Positions 34,049-43,068 of a stretch of DNA of 64,000 nucleotides are shown in pieces. The number at the start of each line of letters is the position of its first letter. Within the stretch, counting starts at the first letter, position 1. A program made the position numbers and the translations under genes. The notes under the pieces are model-generated. The model made no database searches. It worked only from the letters and a program-made list of their open reading frames with translations, and had not been told where the DNA came from. The DNA comes from CADEED01 sp039930985 (GTDB taxonomy: Bacteria > Pseudomonadota > Gammaproteobacteria > Steroidobacterales > Steroidobacteraceae), in the NCBI GenBank assembly GCA_039930985.1, contig JBDTSV010000157.1, positions 14,599-78,598 of the forward strand. Direction: 5' to 3'.

Positions 34049-34396
34049 GTGAAATCGCCCGAATCGAAGGCCAATTCTCTTGCGCTCGCCGAGTTGCGCC
34101 GCGGCGAGACCGGTCTCGTCGCCGGCCTCGCGGAAGTCGCCGGGTTCGACGATGGCAGCGGCAACGCCGCGGTCCTGATGGCACGGCTGCGCGATCTCGG
34201 CTTTGTCGCCGGCGCGCGCTGCCAGGTCATTGCCCGCATGTGGCCCGCTGGCGATCCCATGGTGGTGCGAATCGGAGGTTCCACCTTCGCGCTGCGCCGT
34301 GCCGAGGCCGCCGCAGTGCGAGTAGCGCGAATCGGCGAGCAACCCGTGCCGCGAGTGCAGCTGGCGCCGAAGGACACCAGCGCCGCGCTCGCCTGA
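34049..34396 (+). CDS. feoA: FeoA, ferrous iron transport accessory protein
   Basis: A 115-aa SH3-like FeoA protein. Family features include LALAELRRGETGLVAGL, the loop RLRDLGFVAGARCQVIARM and MVVRIGGSTFALRRAEAAAVRV. FeoA works with FeoB in Fe(II) import at the inner membrane. The start GTG at 34049 is best supported by alignment; no ribosome binding site is visible and the -10 element ends 7 nt before it, so the mRNA could be leaderless. A longer frame begins at 33911 but crosses the Fur box. The feoB start follows the stop by 9 nt. Confidence 0.85.
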   Translation: MKSPESKANSLALAELRRGETGLVAGLAEVAGFDDGSGNAAVLMARLRDLGFVAGARCQVIARMWPAGDPMVVRIGGSTFALRRAEAAAVRVARIGEQPVPRVQLAPKDTSAALA

Positions 34397-34405
34397 CGGC
34401 GCGCC

Positions 34406-36280
34406 ATGGACGCGGTCGTTTCACAGGCGCCGTTGCGCATCGCGCTGATCGGTGTACCCAATTGCGGCAAGACCGCGCTCTTCAACCGACTGACCGGCAG
34501 CCGTCAGAAGGTCGCTAACTACCCGGGCGTCACCGTCGAGCGCCGTGAAGGCGAGCGCGTCGCCGCCGATGGACGCCCGCAGCGCGTGCTCGATCTGCCC
34601 GGAACCTACAGCCTGACGCCGACGACACTCGACGAGGCAATAACGCGCGACGTCTTGCTGGGACGCGTGGCGAACGCGCCGGCGCCGGAGCTCGTGGTCT
34701 GCGTGGTCGACGCAGTGCATCTGCCCATCGGCCTGCGCCTGGCACTCGACGTGAAGCGCCTCGGATTGCCGATGGTGCTGGCGCTCAACCGCATGGACGT
34801 TGCCGTGCGGCGCGGCGTGCACATCGACATTCCGCGTCTTTCCGCTGAACTCGGCGTGCCGGTATTGCCCACCATCGCGGTGAAGCGCGGTGGCGCCGAC
34901 GCGCTCATCGAAGCCATCGAGTCTTCGCGCTGGTCCGGACTTCGCAGCGTGAGCGAGCCTCGCTGGCTTGAGCCCACCGCCGAGGACGCCGAACAGACGC
35001 AGAGCGATCTGCGCGGCGTGTTGGCAGCGGTGGGCTATGGCGCGCCCCAGGAAAATCTCTGGTTTGCGCGCATGGACGCGTTGTTGTTGCATCCCGTCGC
35101 CGGGCTCGTGGTGCTGGGCATGGTGCTGTTCATCATGTTCCAGGCGGTATTCAGCTGGGCGGAAGCTCCCATGGCCTTGATCGACGGCGGTATGGCGCAG
35201 TTCGGAGCGTGGACCGCGGCGCACCTGCCCGAAGGTCCCCTGTCCAGCCTTCTCGTCAATGGCGTGATCGGCGGTGCCGGCGCCGTGCTGGTGTTCCTGC
35301 CGCAGATCCTGATCCTCTTCCTCTTCATCCTGGCGCTCGAGGACTCGGGCTACCTGCCGCGCGCAGCCTATCTACTTGACCGCATGATGGGCGGCGTGGG
35401 CCTGTCGGGCCGCGCGTTCATTCCGCTGCTGTCGAGCTTCGCCTGCGCGATCCCCGGCATCATGGCGGCGCGCACCATCCCCAGCTGGCGTGACCGCCTG
35501 ACCACCATCATGATCGCGCCGCTCATGACGTGCTCGGCGCGGCTGCCGGTGTACGCGCTGCTCATCAGCGCGTTGATTCCGGCGCGCGGCGTGGGCCCGT
35601 TCAATCTGCAGGGACTGGTGCTGTTCGTGCTGTACGCCGCGGGCATCCTGGCCGCGCTCATCGTCGCCTGGGTCATGAAGCACTTTGCGGGCAAGCGGCA
35701 GTACTCGCCGTTGATGCTCGAGCTGCCCGACTACCAGTGGCCGCACGCCGGCAATTTGTTGTTAGGCCTGTGGGAGCGCGTGAAGATATTCCTCTCGCGC
35801 GTGGGCGGCATCATCCTCGCGCTGATGATCGTGCTGTGGTTCCTGTCGAGCTACCCGGCTCCGCCCCTGGGAGCGACCGGCCCACCCATTCAATACAGCT
35901 TCGCGGGCAAGCTCGGCGCACTGCTCGAGTACATCTTCGCGCCCATCGGCTTCAACTGGCAGATCTCGATCGCGCTGGTGCCAGGTCTCGCGGCGCGCGA
36001 AGTCGCGGTGAGCGCGCTCGGCACGGTGTACGCCATGTCCGCAGGTGGTGACGACGTCGCCGGACGACTCCAGCCGGTCATCGCCAGTACCTGGAGCCTG
36101 GCTACGGGCTGTTCACTGCTGGCCTGGTACGTATTCGCGCCGCAGTGCCTGTCGACGCTCGCGGTGGTCAAACGCGAAACGAATTCCTGGCGCTATCCCA
36201 TCATCATGGCGGCCTATCTGTTCGCGCTCGCCTACATGGCCTCGTTCTTCACCTACCGCGCGATCGCGGGCTGGGGTTAA
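34406..36280 (+). CDS. feoB: FeoB, ferrous iron transporter GTPase
   Basis: A 624-aa Fe(II) permease with a cytosolic G domain and a polytopic membrane part. G1 is GVPNCGKT (16-23), G3 DLPG (63-66) and G4 NRMD (128-131). Two Gate segments recur in the membrane part (about 275-400 and 465-610), including SSFACAIPGIMAARTI and GLAAREVAVSALG. The protein is shorter than E. coli FeoB (773 aa) but within the usual range for the family. The ATG at 34406 begins 9 nt after feoA. Confidence 0.96.
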   Translation: MDAVVSQAPLRIALIGVPNCGKTALFNRLTGSRQKVANYPGVTVERREGERVAADGRPQRVLDLPGTYSLTPTTLDEAITRDVLLGRVANAPAPELVVCVVDAVHLPIGLRLALDVKRLGLPMVLALNRMDVAVRRGVHIDIPRLSAELGVPVLPTIAVKRGGADALIEAIESSRWSGLRSVSEPRWLEPTAEDAEQTQSDLRGVLAAVGYGAPQENLWFARMDALLLHPVAGLVVLGMVLFIMFQAVFSWAEAPMALIDGGMAQFGAWTAAHLPEGPLSSLLVNGVIGGAGAVLVFLPQILILFLFILALEDSGYLPRAAYLLDRMMGGVGLSGRAFIPLLSSFACAIPGIMAARTIPSWRDRLTTIMIAPLMTCSARLPVYALLISALIPARGVGPFNLQGLVLFVLYAAGILAALIVAWVMKHFAGKRQYSPLMLELPDYQWPHAGNLLLGLWERVKIFLSRVGGIILALMIVLWFLSSYPAPPLGATGPPIQYSFAGKLGALLEYIFAPIGFNWQISIALVPGLAAREVAVSALGTVYAMSAGGDDVAGRLQPVIASTWSLATGCSLLAWYVFAPQCLSTLAVVKRETNSWRYPIIMAAYLFALAYMASFFTYRAIAGWG

Positions 36281-36290
36281 GGTTCGCCAC

Positions 36291-36536
36291 ATGTTCCAGC
36301 AGATCGTGGTCGCAGCCATCGTGGTCCTGGCCCTCGCGGCCAGCGTGTGGAAGCTCATGCCGGCGCGAGGTCGCCTGCGTGCACTGCTGGCGCTCGACGC
36401 GTGGGCTGCACGTCATCCGCAGTTCGCTGGCTGGCGCGATCGCTCGTTGAAGCCGCGCATCGTACGCGCGGCAGGCGCAGGTTGCGCTGGCTGCGCCGCC
36501 AACGTCGGTATCAAGCCGCCGCAGCCGCCGCGGTGA
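36291..36536 (+). CDS. Small membrane protein with C-terminal CxxC (FeoB-associated)
   Basis: An 81-aa protein starting at ATG 36291, 10 nt after feoB. It has one transmembrane helix (about 3-22, QQIVVAAIVVLALAASVWKL), a basic middle and a Gly/Ala tail with Cys-Ala-Gly-Cys (CAGC, near residues 67-70). Short Cys-containing proteins often accompany feoAB in Proteobacteria (FeoC-like or DUF6587-like), which is the closest guess. The stop overlaps the next start (GTGA). Metal or redox function of the CxxC is inferred. Confidence 0.6.
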   Translation: MFQQIVVAAIVVLALAASVWKLMPARGRLRALLALDAWAARHPQFAGWRDRSLKPRIVRAAGAGCAGCAANVGIKPPQPPR

Positions 36537-37423
36537 ACGTGCGCCTTCGTGAATCGGCGCGGTTCGTCGCGCTGCTCGCCTTGGTGGTCGCCGGTCCGCT
36601 GCTCGCCGCCGCGACGCGCGAAGTCCGCGACGATGCCGGAGATCCAGTCACCGTGAGCGCTGCGCCTTGCCGCATCGTCTCGCTGGCACCAGGCACCACC
36701 GCCATGTTGTATGCCGCGGGTGCCGCGCGTTGCCTGGTCGGCACCATCGCGCACAGCACCGAACCTGCGGAGGCCGAAAAACTGCCGATCGTTGGCGATG
36801 CCGAAACCCTCGACTTCGAACGGTTGCTCGGCTTGCGGCCGACCGTGGTCGTGGTGGCCGTGGACGTCGTTCAGCGCGTCCGCATCGATCGCCTCAGGGC
36901 TCTCGGAATTCCCGTGTACCAGGTGCACGTCACACAGCTGTCCGGCATGCCCGAATCCGTCCGACGGCTGGGGGCGCTCGCCGGGACGCAGGCGGTCGCG
37001 AACCACGAGGCCGCCGAACTCGACACCAGGCTTGCAACGCTGCGGGCCCGTTACCGTGATCGCGCTGCCATCCGCGTGCTGTACCAGATCTGGGATCGGC
37101 CTATCTACACGATCGGCGGCAAACACGTGATCACGGATGCGCTCGGGTTGTGCGGCGCCACCAACATTTTTGCGGACCTCGACACCGCGGCGCCGGCGGT
37201 TACGCGCGAGGCGGCGGTGCTGCGCAATCCGGAACTCATCATTGTCTCGGCGCCGCCAGGCGCGGCCGACGACTGGGTCGCCGAATGGCGCCGATTCCCG
37301 GCATTGGCCGCGGTGCAGAAGCAGCACCTCGTGAAGTACACGGACGAACGCATCGACCGCATGGGGCCGTCGGTCATCGCCGCGACGGCCAGCCTTTGCG
37401 CGCTCGTGGACCAGGCGCGGTGA
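36533..37423 (+). CDS. Periplasmic BtuF-like metal/cobalamin-type binding protein
   Basis: A 296-aa exported binding protein of the helical-backbone (BtuF/TroA-like) class: signal segment (FVALLALVVAGPLLAAA), CRIVSLAPGTTAMLYAAGAA start of the first lobe and LLGLRPTVVVVAVD, then a long helix and a second lobe. Relatives bind corrinoids, haem or siderophores. The start is GTG at 36533 overlapping the previous stop. No ABC permease or ATPase gene is nearby, so it is an orphan binding protein in a putative iron operon. Confidence 0.82.
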   Translation: MNVRLRESARFVALLALVVAGPLLAAATREVRDDAGDPVTVSAAPCRIVSLAPGTTAMLYAAGAARCLVGTIAHSTEPAEAEKLPIVGDAETLDFERLLGLRPTVVVVAVDVVQRVRIDRLRALGIPVYQVHVTQLSGMPESVRRLGALAGTQAVANHEAAELDTRLATLRARYRDRAAIRVLYQIWDRPIYTIGGKHVITDALGLCGATNIFADLDTAAPAVTREAAVLRNPELIIVSAPPGAADDWVAEWRRFPALAAVQKQHLVKYTDERIDRMGPSVIAATASLCALVDQAR

Positions 37424-37574
37424 GCCACCCGGAAGGGGCGAACGGCAGTTCTTGCCGGCGCCGTCTGTACCAGAATCCGCGCTGGCGGTATCTTCCGGTC
37501 GCCGCGCGCCCGGAATCTTTTCGCTGGCGAATGGTCACATAGCTAGCCGCAAGGTCGCGGCAGGGAGAACATCG

Positions 37575-38102
37575 ATGCGAGCACTATTTTTGACGGGTGG
37601 AATTGTCATGGCCCTCGTCGGCTGCGCGAGCAGTGCGCCGCAAATGGCCTGGGGAAAACCGGGGGTAACCAAGGTGGACTACGGCACGGATGTCGGCATG
37701 TGTACCGGTCTCGCGGCGATGCAGGGTACCGGCGATGGTGCCAATACCGCTGGCGGCACTAACGGCAAGAACAATTCGGCTGGCGGCGGCGGCTCAGGCC
37801 AGGCTTCTCCGGATGCGGGCGTTCCGGCTGGCGGCTCGTATTCGGGTATGGCCTCATCTGATTACGCCCAGCGTGCGGCCACGCAGCAGCGCACCGCGGA
37901 AATGGCGGCGCAGCGCGCGCGCGCGGAGCGGCTGTCGAGCTGCCTCGTCGAACGTGGCTACCAGCAGTTCCCGTTGACCGCCGAGCAGGCCGCGCACCTC
38001 GCCACCCTGCAGAAGGGCACCAACGAATATCACGAATACCTGTACAAGCTCGGCAGCGATGCCGAGATCGTCGGCAAACAGAGCCGCGCGCCCGCCAAGT
38101 AG
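37575..38102 (+). CDS. Putative Gly/Ser-rich lipoprotein
   Basis: A 175-aa lipoprotein with lipobox LVGC (Cys17). The middle (about 55-95) is Gly/Ser/Asn low complexity; the C-terminal half is helical and Gln/Ala/Arg-rich, with a pair of cysteines (Cys47 region and SSCLVERGYQQF). No family recognised. ATG at 37575 follows AGGGAG. Its stop directly abuts that of the convergent oxygenase gene (38103). Confidence 0.7.
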   Translation: MRALFLTGGIVMALVGCASSAPQMAWGKPGVTKVDYGTDVGMCTGLAAMQGTGDGANTAGGTNGKNNSAGGGGSGQASPDAGVPAGGSYSGMASSDYAQRAATQQRTAEMAAQRARAERLSSCLVERGYQQFPLTAEQAAHLATLQKGTNEYHEYLYKLGSDAEIVGKQSRAPAK

Positions 38103-39596
38103 TCAGGCCGGTATCACATCGAAGGCGGCCGTCAGGCGGCGGCCGCCTTCTGAAAATGGCACGGTCCCGTGCCAGAAATAAGATGGGAACAGCACGAGCA
38201 TGCCGGTTTCCGGCCGCACGAAGTGTTCCGCCGCGCATGCGTTGAGCCGCACGCCCGGTTCCCCGAACTTGAGCCATCCCGCGCGCGATTCGTGCGCTGT
38301 GCCGGGCAGTTCCACGTAGTAAGCCGAGCTCAACCAGCCCTGCGGGTGCACGTGATCGACGTGGAAGCCGCCTGGCTGCAACTGCACCGACCAGGATCCG
38401 GCGATCCGATAGGACGCTGCTTTCCTGCGATCGACCGGGTGCGAGTCTTCGTCTCGCAGGCGTCCGATGTAGTCGCGGATCGGGGCGTCGATCATCGAAA
38501 AAAACGCATCGACGATCGCATTGCCGGCGGGCAGGTTGCGCTGCGTCTGCGTGCCGCCGCGCAACGATTGCGCCAGCGGTCGCTGCGATGCGTGATGCAG
38601 GGACCGCAGTTCGCGCGCGAATGCTTCATTGAACGCGCCCACGTCGGCAAATTCCGCGGGCGGCTGCAGGGCATAAGTGCGCACCAGCCGCGCGTAGTCG
38701 TACAGGCGCGAGTAGCGCGCGTCGCCTAACAAACGCAGAGCGGTCGCGCGGTACGCGATGAGCTGTTGATCGTCCGGGCTGCCCGCCGCAAGTTCGTCGC
38801 ACAACCCCAGGGCGATCGCCGCCGCGCCGGTGCGCAGCAGCGCCGGGATCAGGTTGCGCTTCGGTTGCGCTGGGTCGCGCGCACGCGCCACCGCAGCGTG
38901 CAGATAGGGCAGTGCGTCATGCGGGCGATCGAGATCGTCTAACAACACTCCGGTCGAAGTCAGGAACGCGGGCGACTCGGGCGCGAGCGCCAGGCCCTGC
39001 TCGACCAGGCCGAGCGCAACGGCTGCACGCCCGGAATTGCGCAACAGGTCCGCCGCGATGAGGCGCAGCTTGAGATCGCGCGGAAACTTTTCGACCGCAT
39101 GTTCAATGGCAGCCGTGGCTTCGACGCCAGCGCCGCGTTGCCAGCGAAGCTCGGCTAGCAACACGTGCAGTGCGGCATCGGTGGGCCACAAAGACAGGGC
39201 GGCCGAGACTTTCGTTTCCGCGTCGCCGGTCCGGCCGGCGAATTGCAAGGCGCGCCCCAGCTGCACTAACAACTGTGGCGAATCGCGCGCCGCCTGCTCG
39301 AGTGCTTCGAGTTCGGCCAACGCTTCAGCCGCCAGGCCTTCGCGTTCCATGAGCAGCGCCCGCTCGAGGCGGATTTGCCGTGATCCGGGTGCATGTTGCA
39401 ATGCAATTTCAAACGCGTCGCGGGCGGCGGCGAAGCGTTGCATATTTGCATTGGCTCGCGCGATGACCAGCCATGCCTCGATCGCAATGTCCTTGTCCGA
39501 GATTGCTGAAGCTTCCGCGAAGGCGTCGGTGAAATTGCCAATAACGATAAGAGAAACAATCCGTTGCAAGCGTTCTGGGTCGGCGGAAAGGGTCAT
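38103..39596 (-). CDS. TPR-repeat protein with C-terminal 2OG-Fe(II) oxygenase domain
   Basis: A 497-aa protein. Residues about 1-290 are TPR/helical repeats (for example QLGRALQFAGRTGDAETKVSAALSLWP, shortened here). Residues about 330-497 carry a 2OG-FeII-oxygenase-5-type double-stranded beta-helix: His412 and Asp414 in GGFHVDHVHPQGW and distal His476 in SYFWHGTVPF, with an Arg in GRRLTAAFDV to bind 2-oxoglutarate. It is likely to hydroxylate a protein or peptide recognised by the TPRs. It is divergent from the TonB-dependent receptor gene of the halogenase locus. Confidence 0.86.
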   Translation of the reverse strand: MTLSADPERLQRIVSLIVIGNFTDAFAEASAISDKDIAIEAWLVIARANANMQRFAAARDAFEIALQHAPGSRQIRLERALLMEREGLAAEALAELEALEQAARDSPQLLVQLGRALQFAGRTGDAETKVSAALSLWPTDAALHVLLAELRWQRGAGVEATAAIEHAVEKFPRDLKLRLIAADLLRNSGRAAVALGLVEQGLALAPESPAFLTSTGVLLDDLDRPHDALPYLHAAVARARDPAQPKRNLIPALLRTGAAAIALGLCDELAAGSPDDQQLIAYRATALRLLGDARYSRLYDYARLVRTYALQPPAEFADVGAFNEAFARELRSLHHASQRPLAQSLRGGTQTQRNLPAGNAIVDAFFSMIDAPIRDYIGRLRDEDSHPVDRRKAASYRIAGSWSVQLQPGGFHVDHVHPQGWLSSAYYVELPGTAHESRAGWLKFGEPGVRLNACAAEHFVRPETGMLVLFPSYFWHGTVPFSEGGRRLTAAFDVIPA

Positions 39597-39684
39597 GGAT
39601 GGCTTGGCGGTTTTTACTGGTGTCGCGACAATTCATGGCTCGCCGAGACATGCGGCTCGGGCACAACTATTGGCAAAAAGGCTC

Positions 39685-39712
39685 TTGCTTGTGTACGCGA
39701 TCTCGCTACACT
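39685..39712 (+). promoter_or_regulatory. Putative sigma-70 promoter of the TonB-receptor gene
   Basis: TTGCTT (39685-39690), 16-bp spacer, TACACT (39707-39712) gives transcription start near 39719, leaving an A/T-rich leader of about 65 nt to the GTG start at 39785. The whole 188-bp gap to the divergent oxygenase gene probably holds two promoters. Confidence 0.4.
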
Positions 39713-39784
39713 CCAAAAAAATACTAACAATCGATTATCGAATTAATTAGCTCGGAATCAGTTCTATACAGGGGGGGCATTGCA

Positions 39785-42700
39785 GTGTCCAAAGCATCTA
39801 AAAGATTGCGGCGTGAAGCCGTAAGCGCGAAAAAGTCGCGCGTTACCGAATTATCCATTCTCGCCATCGGAGCAGCGCTGCTCGCTCCATTCGCCATCGC
39901 GCAAGACCAGGACGCGGCGGCTACCAACACCGCAACGACCAAGTCGGAAGACGATCTCACCGAGATCCTCGTAACCGGCATTCGCAAGGCGCTGGCGACG
40001 TCCCAGGAAATCAAGAAAGAAGCCGACACGGTAGTCGATTCGATCACCGCCTCGGACATCGGCGCGTTCCCCGACAAGAGCGTCGCCGAAGCGTTGCAGC
40101 GCATGAGCGGCATCACCGTCACGCGTTTTGCCGCCTCCGGCGACACCTCGCACTTCTCGGCTGAACCGTCCGGCGTCGTGATTCGCGGCCTCCCGCAGGT
40201 CCGAAGCGAATTCAATGGCCGTGACAGCTTCAACGCGAACAGCTCGCGCGGTCTGTCGTTCGGCGACGTCTCGCCCGAACTGATGGCCGGTGTCGATACG
40301 TACAAGAATTCCACTGCCGACATGATCGAAGGCGGTCTCGCCGGCACCGTGAACCTTCGCACGCACGTGCCCTTCGACTCCGAAGGCTTCGTGGCTGCGT
40401 TCTCGGCCGAGATGGGCTACGGCAATCTCGCCGGCCAAACCAAGCCCTCTGGTTCCGCGCTCATCAGCAATCGCTGGGAATCAGGAATCGGCGAGTTCGG
40501 CATCATGGCCAACGCCGCCATTTCGCAGGTTGTGACGGAATCGCAAGGCGTGCAGCTGCTGCGCTTCTTCCGTGCCGACAACGTCGCCGCCTACGGCGGT
40601 GGCACCAAATATATCCCCGGCGGCGTCGACATCCGCGAAAACACCTACGACCGCACGCGCAAAGGCGCGTCGGTGGCCTTGCAGTGGCGCAGCCCCGATG
40701 AATCATTGGTCGGCCTGTTGCAGTACAACCGGTCCGAATATGAGAACAACTGGGAGGAGTACTCCCTCAGCGCCGGCATCGGCGATGCGCAGACACCGCA
40801 GAGCCTGATCATCACGAACCAGTTCTCGGCGCCTGCTCAGGGCACGCCCGCCTACGCGTTCGACAGCCGCGGCGTGTTCACGCAGGGCATCATCAACGAC
40901 ACCCTGGCAAACAACGCCTGGATGAGCAACCCGTTCAGCCCGGTGCTGCAGCATCCGAACGGTTATCCGTCATTCACCTGCTATTCGTGGTCAGCACCAA
41001 ATTGCCCCACCACACGTGGCGTCGGCATGGCTGCCGACACGCGTTCGTCCACGCAGACCAACCTGACCGAGGATCTGTCGCTCAACTTCAAGTGGAACGT
41101 GAACGAGAACGTCGCGCTCAACCTGGACGTTCAGAAGATCGAGTCGACGGTCGTCAATTTCGACAACAGTGCGAACAACAAGACCGGTACCGATCTGTGG
41201 CTCGACCTCACGGGTGGCAAGCCGCAATTCGAGTTCCGTAGACCTACGGGTTACGGCTTCACACCGGGTGGTTTCGCCGATCCGCAGAACTGGTTCCACG
41301 AATGGGAAATGGAACACGCGGAAGACAGCTCGGGTGAAGAGCTCGCCTATCGTCTCGACGCGGACATCAAACTCAGCGACGAAGGCTGGGCAAACTCGCT
41401 ACGCGTCGGTGTGCGGCGCGCCGAGCGTGATCAGAACGTCAACTGGTCAACCTACAACTGGGGCGCCGTGCAGCCGATGTGGGGCGTCCAGGATGACGTG
41501 CCAGTCTTCCTCAACCAGAACCCGTGGCAGTACTCGTACATCGCCAAGGACCTCGGCCCCGACCTCGTCGGCGGCGGTGTCTTCGGCGGTGGCACGTTCC
41601 TGCATCCCCGCTTCGACATCGTCAGCAACTACAACGCCACGCGCGCGTTGTACGGCAACGGCCGCAGCAACAGCTGGGTCGCACTGGCCGATCGCACCTC
41701 CTGCCCGGTTCAACCCGGAAACGGCGGCTTGTTCTGCCCGGTGGAGCAGCTCGACGTTACGGAAGATACGAACGCGGCCTACGTGATGTTCAAGTTTGGC
41801 AACGACGACACGAAGATCGGTCCCGTCAGCGTCAAGGGCAACATTGGCGTGCGCTACGTCACCACCGATGTCTCCTCGACGGGTGGAGTGCAGTTCCCGC
41901 GCTTCAACAACCCGAACCCGCCCGGTGCAGGGCAGGCTCCCGACGCGCGGCTGTTCACGCCGGTCGACGACCGTGCGTTCATGAACTTCGGGTCGTACAC
42001 GGACGCTGCTGGTGCCAGTCACAAACATTGGCTGCCAAGCTTCAACGTGCGCTTCGGGCTGACGGACGAGCAATTCGTGCGCTTCGCCTTGTCGCGCGCC
42101 CTCGCTCGGCCAGACATGGGCTTGTACAAGTTCTACTTCAGCGTCGCGGAAGTCGCGCCGACTTGCGCCAACGGCAACGTTGTCTACGCAACCCCGGGCG
42201 ATTGCTCGACCTTCCCGGTCGCGTACAACCCGCGTTACACCGCGGGCGTGGGCAATCCGAAGTTGAAGCCGACCACGGCAGACAACCTGGACTTGACGTA
42301 CGAGTGGTACTTCTCGGACACCGGCTCGTTCACCACGGCCTTGTTCTACAAGAAGTTCCGCGACTACGTGACCAACGTGTCGTACTCGCAGAACTTCACC
42401 AACAACGGCGTTACGCGTCCGGTCACCGTGACTGCGCCGGCCAACGCTGACGGCGCCAGCATCAAGGGCATAGAACTCGCGTACCAGACGTTCTTCGACA
42501 AACTGCCGGCTCCGTGGAATGGCTTGGGCATCCAGGCCAACGCCACGCTGGTCGACAACCAGGGCGTAACGAACTCGGGCCTGTCGACCGTGTCGGGTAA
42601 CGGCGGAACGCTGCAGGACGCGCTCATCACCTTCACGGACCTGCCGCTCGAGGGCTTCTCCGAGAAGTCGTACAACGTGGTGCTCATGTTCGAGCAGCCG

Positions 42701-42985
42701 AAGTACTCGGCGCGTCTCGCCTGGAACTGGCGCAGCGACTACCTGATCAGCCAGTCCGACTGCTGCATCAAGCTGCCCATCTGGCAGGACGCCTATGGTC
42801 AGCTCGACGCGTCAGCCCACTACAAGCCGAGCGATAGCTGGGACATCTTCCTGGATGCCCAGAACCTTCTGCAGGCCGAGACGGTGTTGCGTCAGCAGGT
42901 CAGTGCGGACGGGTTGCTCCTGCCGCGCTCGTGGTTCACGAACGATATCCGGCTGCAATTGGGCTTCCGCTATCGCATCCACTAA
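39785..42985 (+). CDS. TonB-dependent receptor of the halogenase locus
   Basis: A 1066-aa outer-membrane receptor. After a long basic n-region and signal peptide (cleavage near AIAQ), a plug domain starts at LTEILVTGIRKALA with the IGAFPDKSVAEALQRMSG motif typical of the large carbohydrate/peptide receptors of Caulobacter, Sphingomonas and Xanthomonas; barrel repeats fill the rest and it ends LGFRYRIH. Receptors of this type are commonly genetically linked to tryptophan halogenase-like genes. The start is GTG at 39785, preceded by a G-rich ribosome binding site. An intrinsic terminator separates it from the halogenase genes. Confidence 0.94.
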   Translation: MSKASKRLRREAVSAKKSRVTELSILAIGAALLAPFAIAQDQDAAATNTATTKSEDDLTEILVTGIRKALATSQEIKKEADTVVDSITASDIGAFPDKSVAEALQRMSGITVTRFAASGDTSHFSAEPSGVVIRGLPQVRSEFNGRDSFNANSSRGLSFGDVSPELMAGVDTYKNSTADMIEGGLAGTVNLRTHVPFDSEGFVAAFSAEMGYGNLAGQTKPSGSALISNRWESGIGEFGIMANAAISQVVTESQGVQLLRFFRADNVAAYGGGTKYIPGGVDIRENTYDRTRKGASVALQWRSPDESLVGLLQYNRSEYENNWEEYSLSAGIGDAQTPQSLIITNQFSAPAQGTPAYAFDSRGVFTQGIINDTLANNAWMSNPFSPVLQHPNGYPSFTCYSWSAPNCPTTRGVGMAADTRSSTQTNLTEDLSLNFKWNVNENVALNLDVQKIESTVVNFDNSANNKTGTDLWLDLTGGKPQFEFRRPTGYGFTPGGFADPQNWFHEWEMEHAEDSSGEELAYRLDADIKLSDEGWANSLRVGVRRAERDQNVNWSTYNWGAVQPMWGVQDDVPVFLNQNPWQYSYIAKDLGPDLVGGGVFGGGTFLHPRFDIVSNYNATRALYGNGRSNSWVALADRTSCPVQPGNGGLFCPVEQLDVTEDTNAAYVMFKFGNDDTKIGPVSVKGNIGVRYVTTDVSSTGGVQFPRFNNPNPPGAGQAPDARLFTPVDDRAFMNFGSYTDAAGASHKHWLPSFNVRFGLTDEQFVRFALSRALARPDMGLYKFYFSVAEVAPTCANGNVVYATPGDCSTFPVAYNPRYTAGVGNPKLKPTTADNLDLTYEWYFSDTGSFTTALFYKKFRDYVTNVSYSQNFTNNGVTRPVTVTAPANADGASIKGIELAYQTFFDKLPAPWNGLGIQANATLVDNQGVTNSGLSTVSGNGGTLQDALITFTDLPLEGFSEKSYNVVLMFEQPKYSARLAWNWRSDYLISQSDCCIKLPIWQDAYGQLDASAHYKPSDSWDIFLDAQNLLQAETVLRQQVSADGLLLPRSWFTNDIRLQLGFRYRIH

Positions 42986-43005
42986 CCTGACGTTCTGAGA
43001 AGATC

Positions 43006-43043
43006 GGGCGCGCCGTATACGATACGGCGCGCCCTTTTCTTTT
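43006..43043 (+). terminator. Intrinsic terminator between TonB receptor and halogenase genes
   Basis: Perfect 13-bp stem: GGGCGCGCCGTAT (43006-43018) with ATACGGCGCGCCC (43022-43034), 3-nt loop, followed by TTTTCTTTT. It lies 20 nt after the receptor stop and directly before the ribosome binding site of the first halogenase, so halogenase expression depends on read-through or on a promoter not visible here. Confidence 0.92.
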
Positions 43044-43068
43044 GAGACTGCTCGAGGAGGCCTGGAAC

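Noticed and set aside
37424..37574. Possible riboswitch or leader between the BtuF-like gene and the lipoprotein gene
   Set aside because: No conserved B12-box or structured core seen by eye; nothing else supportable.
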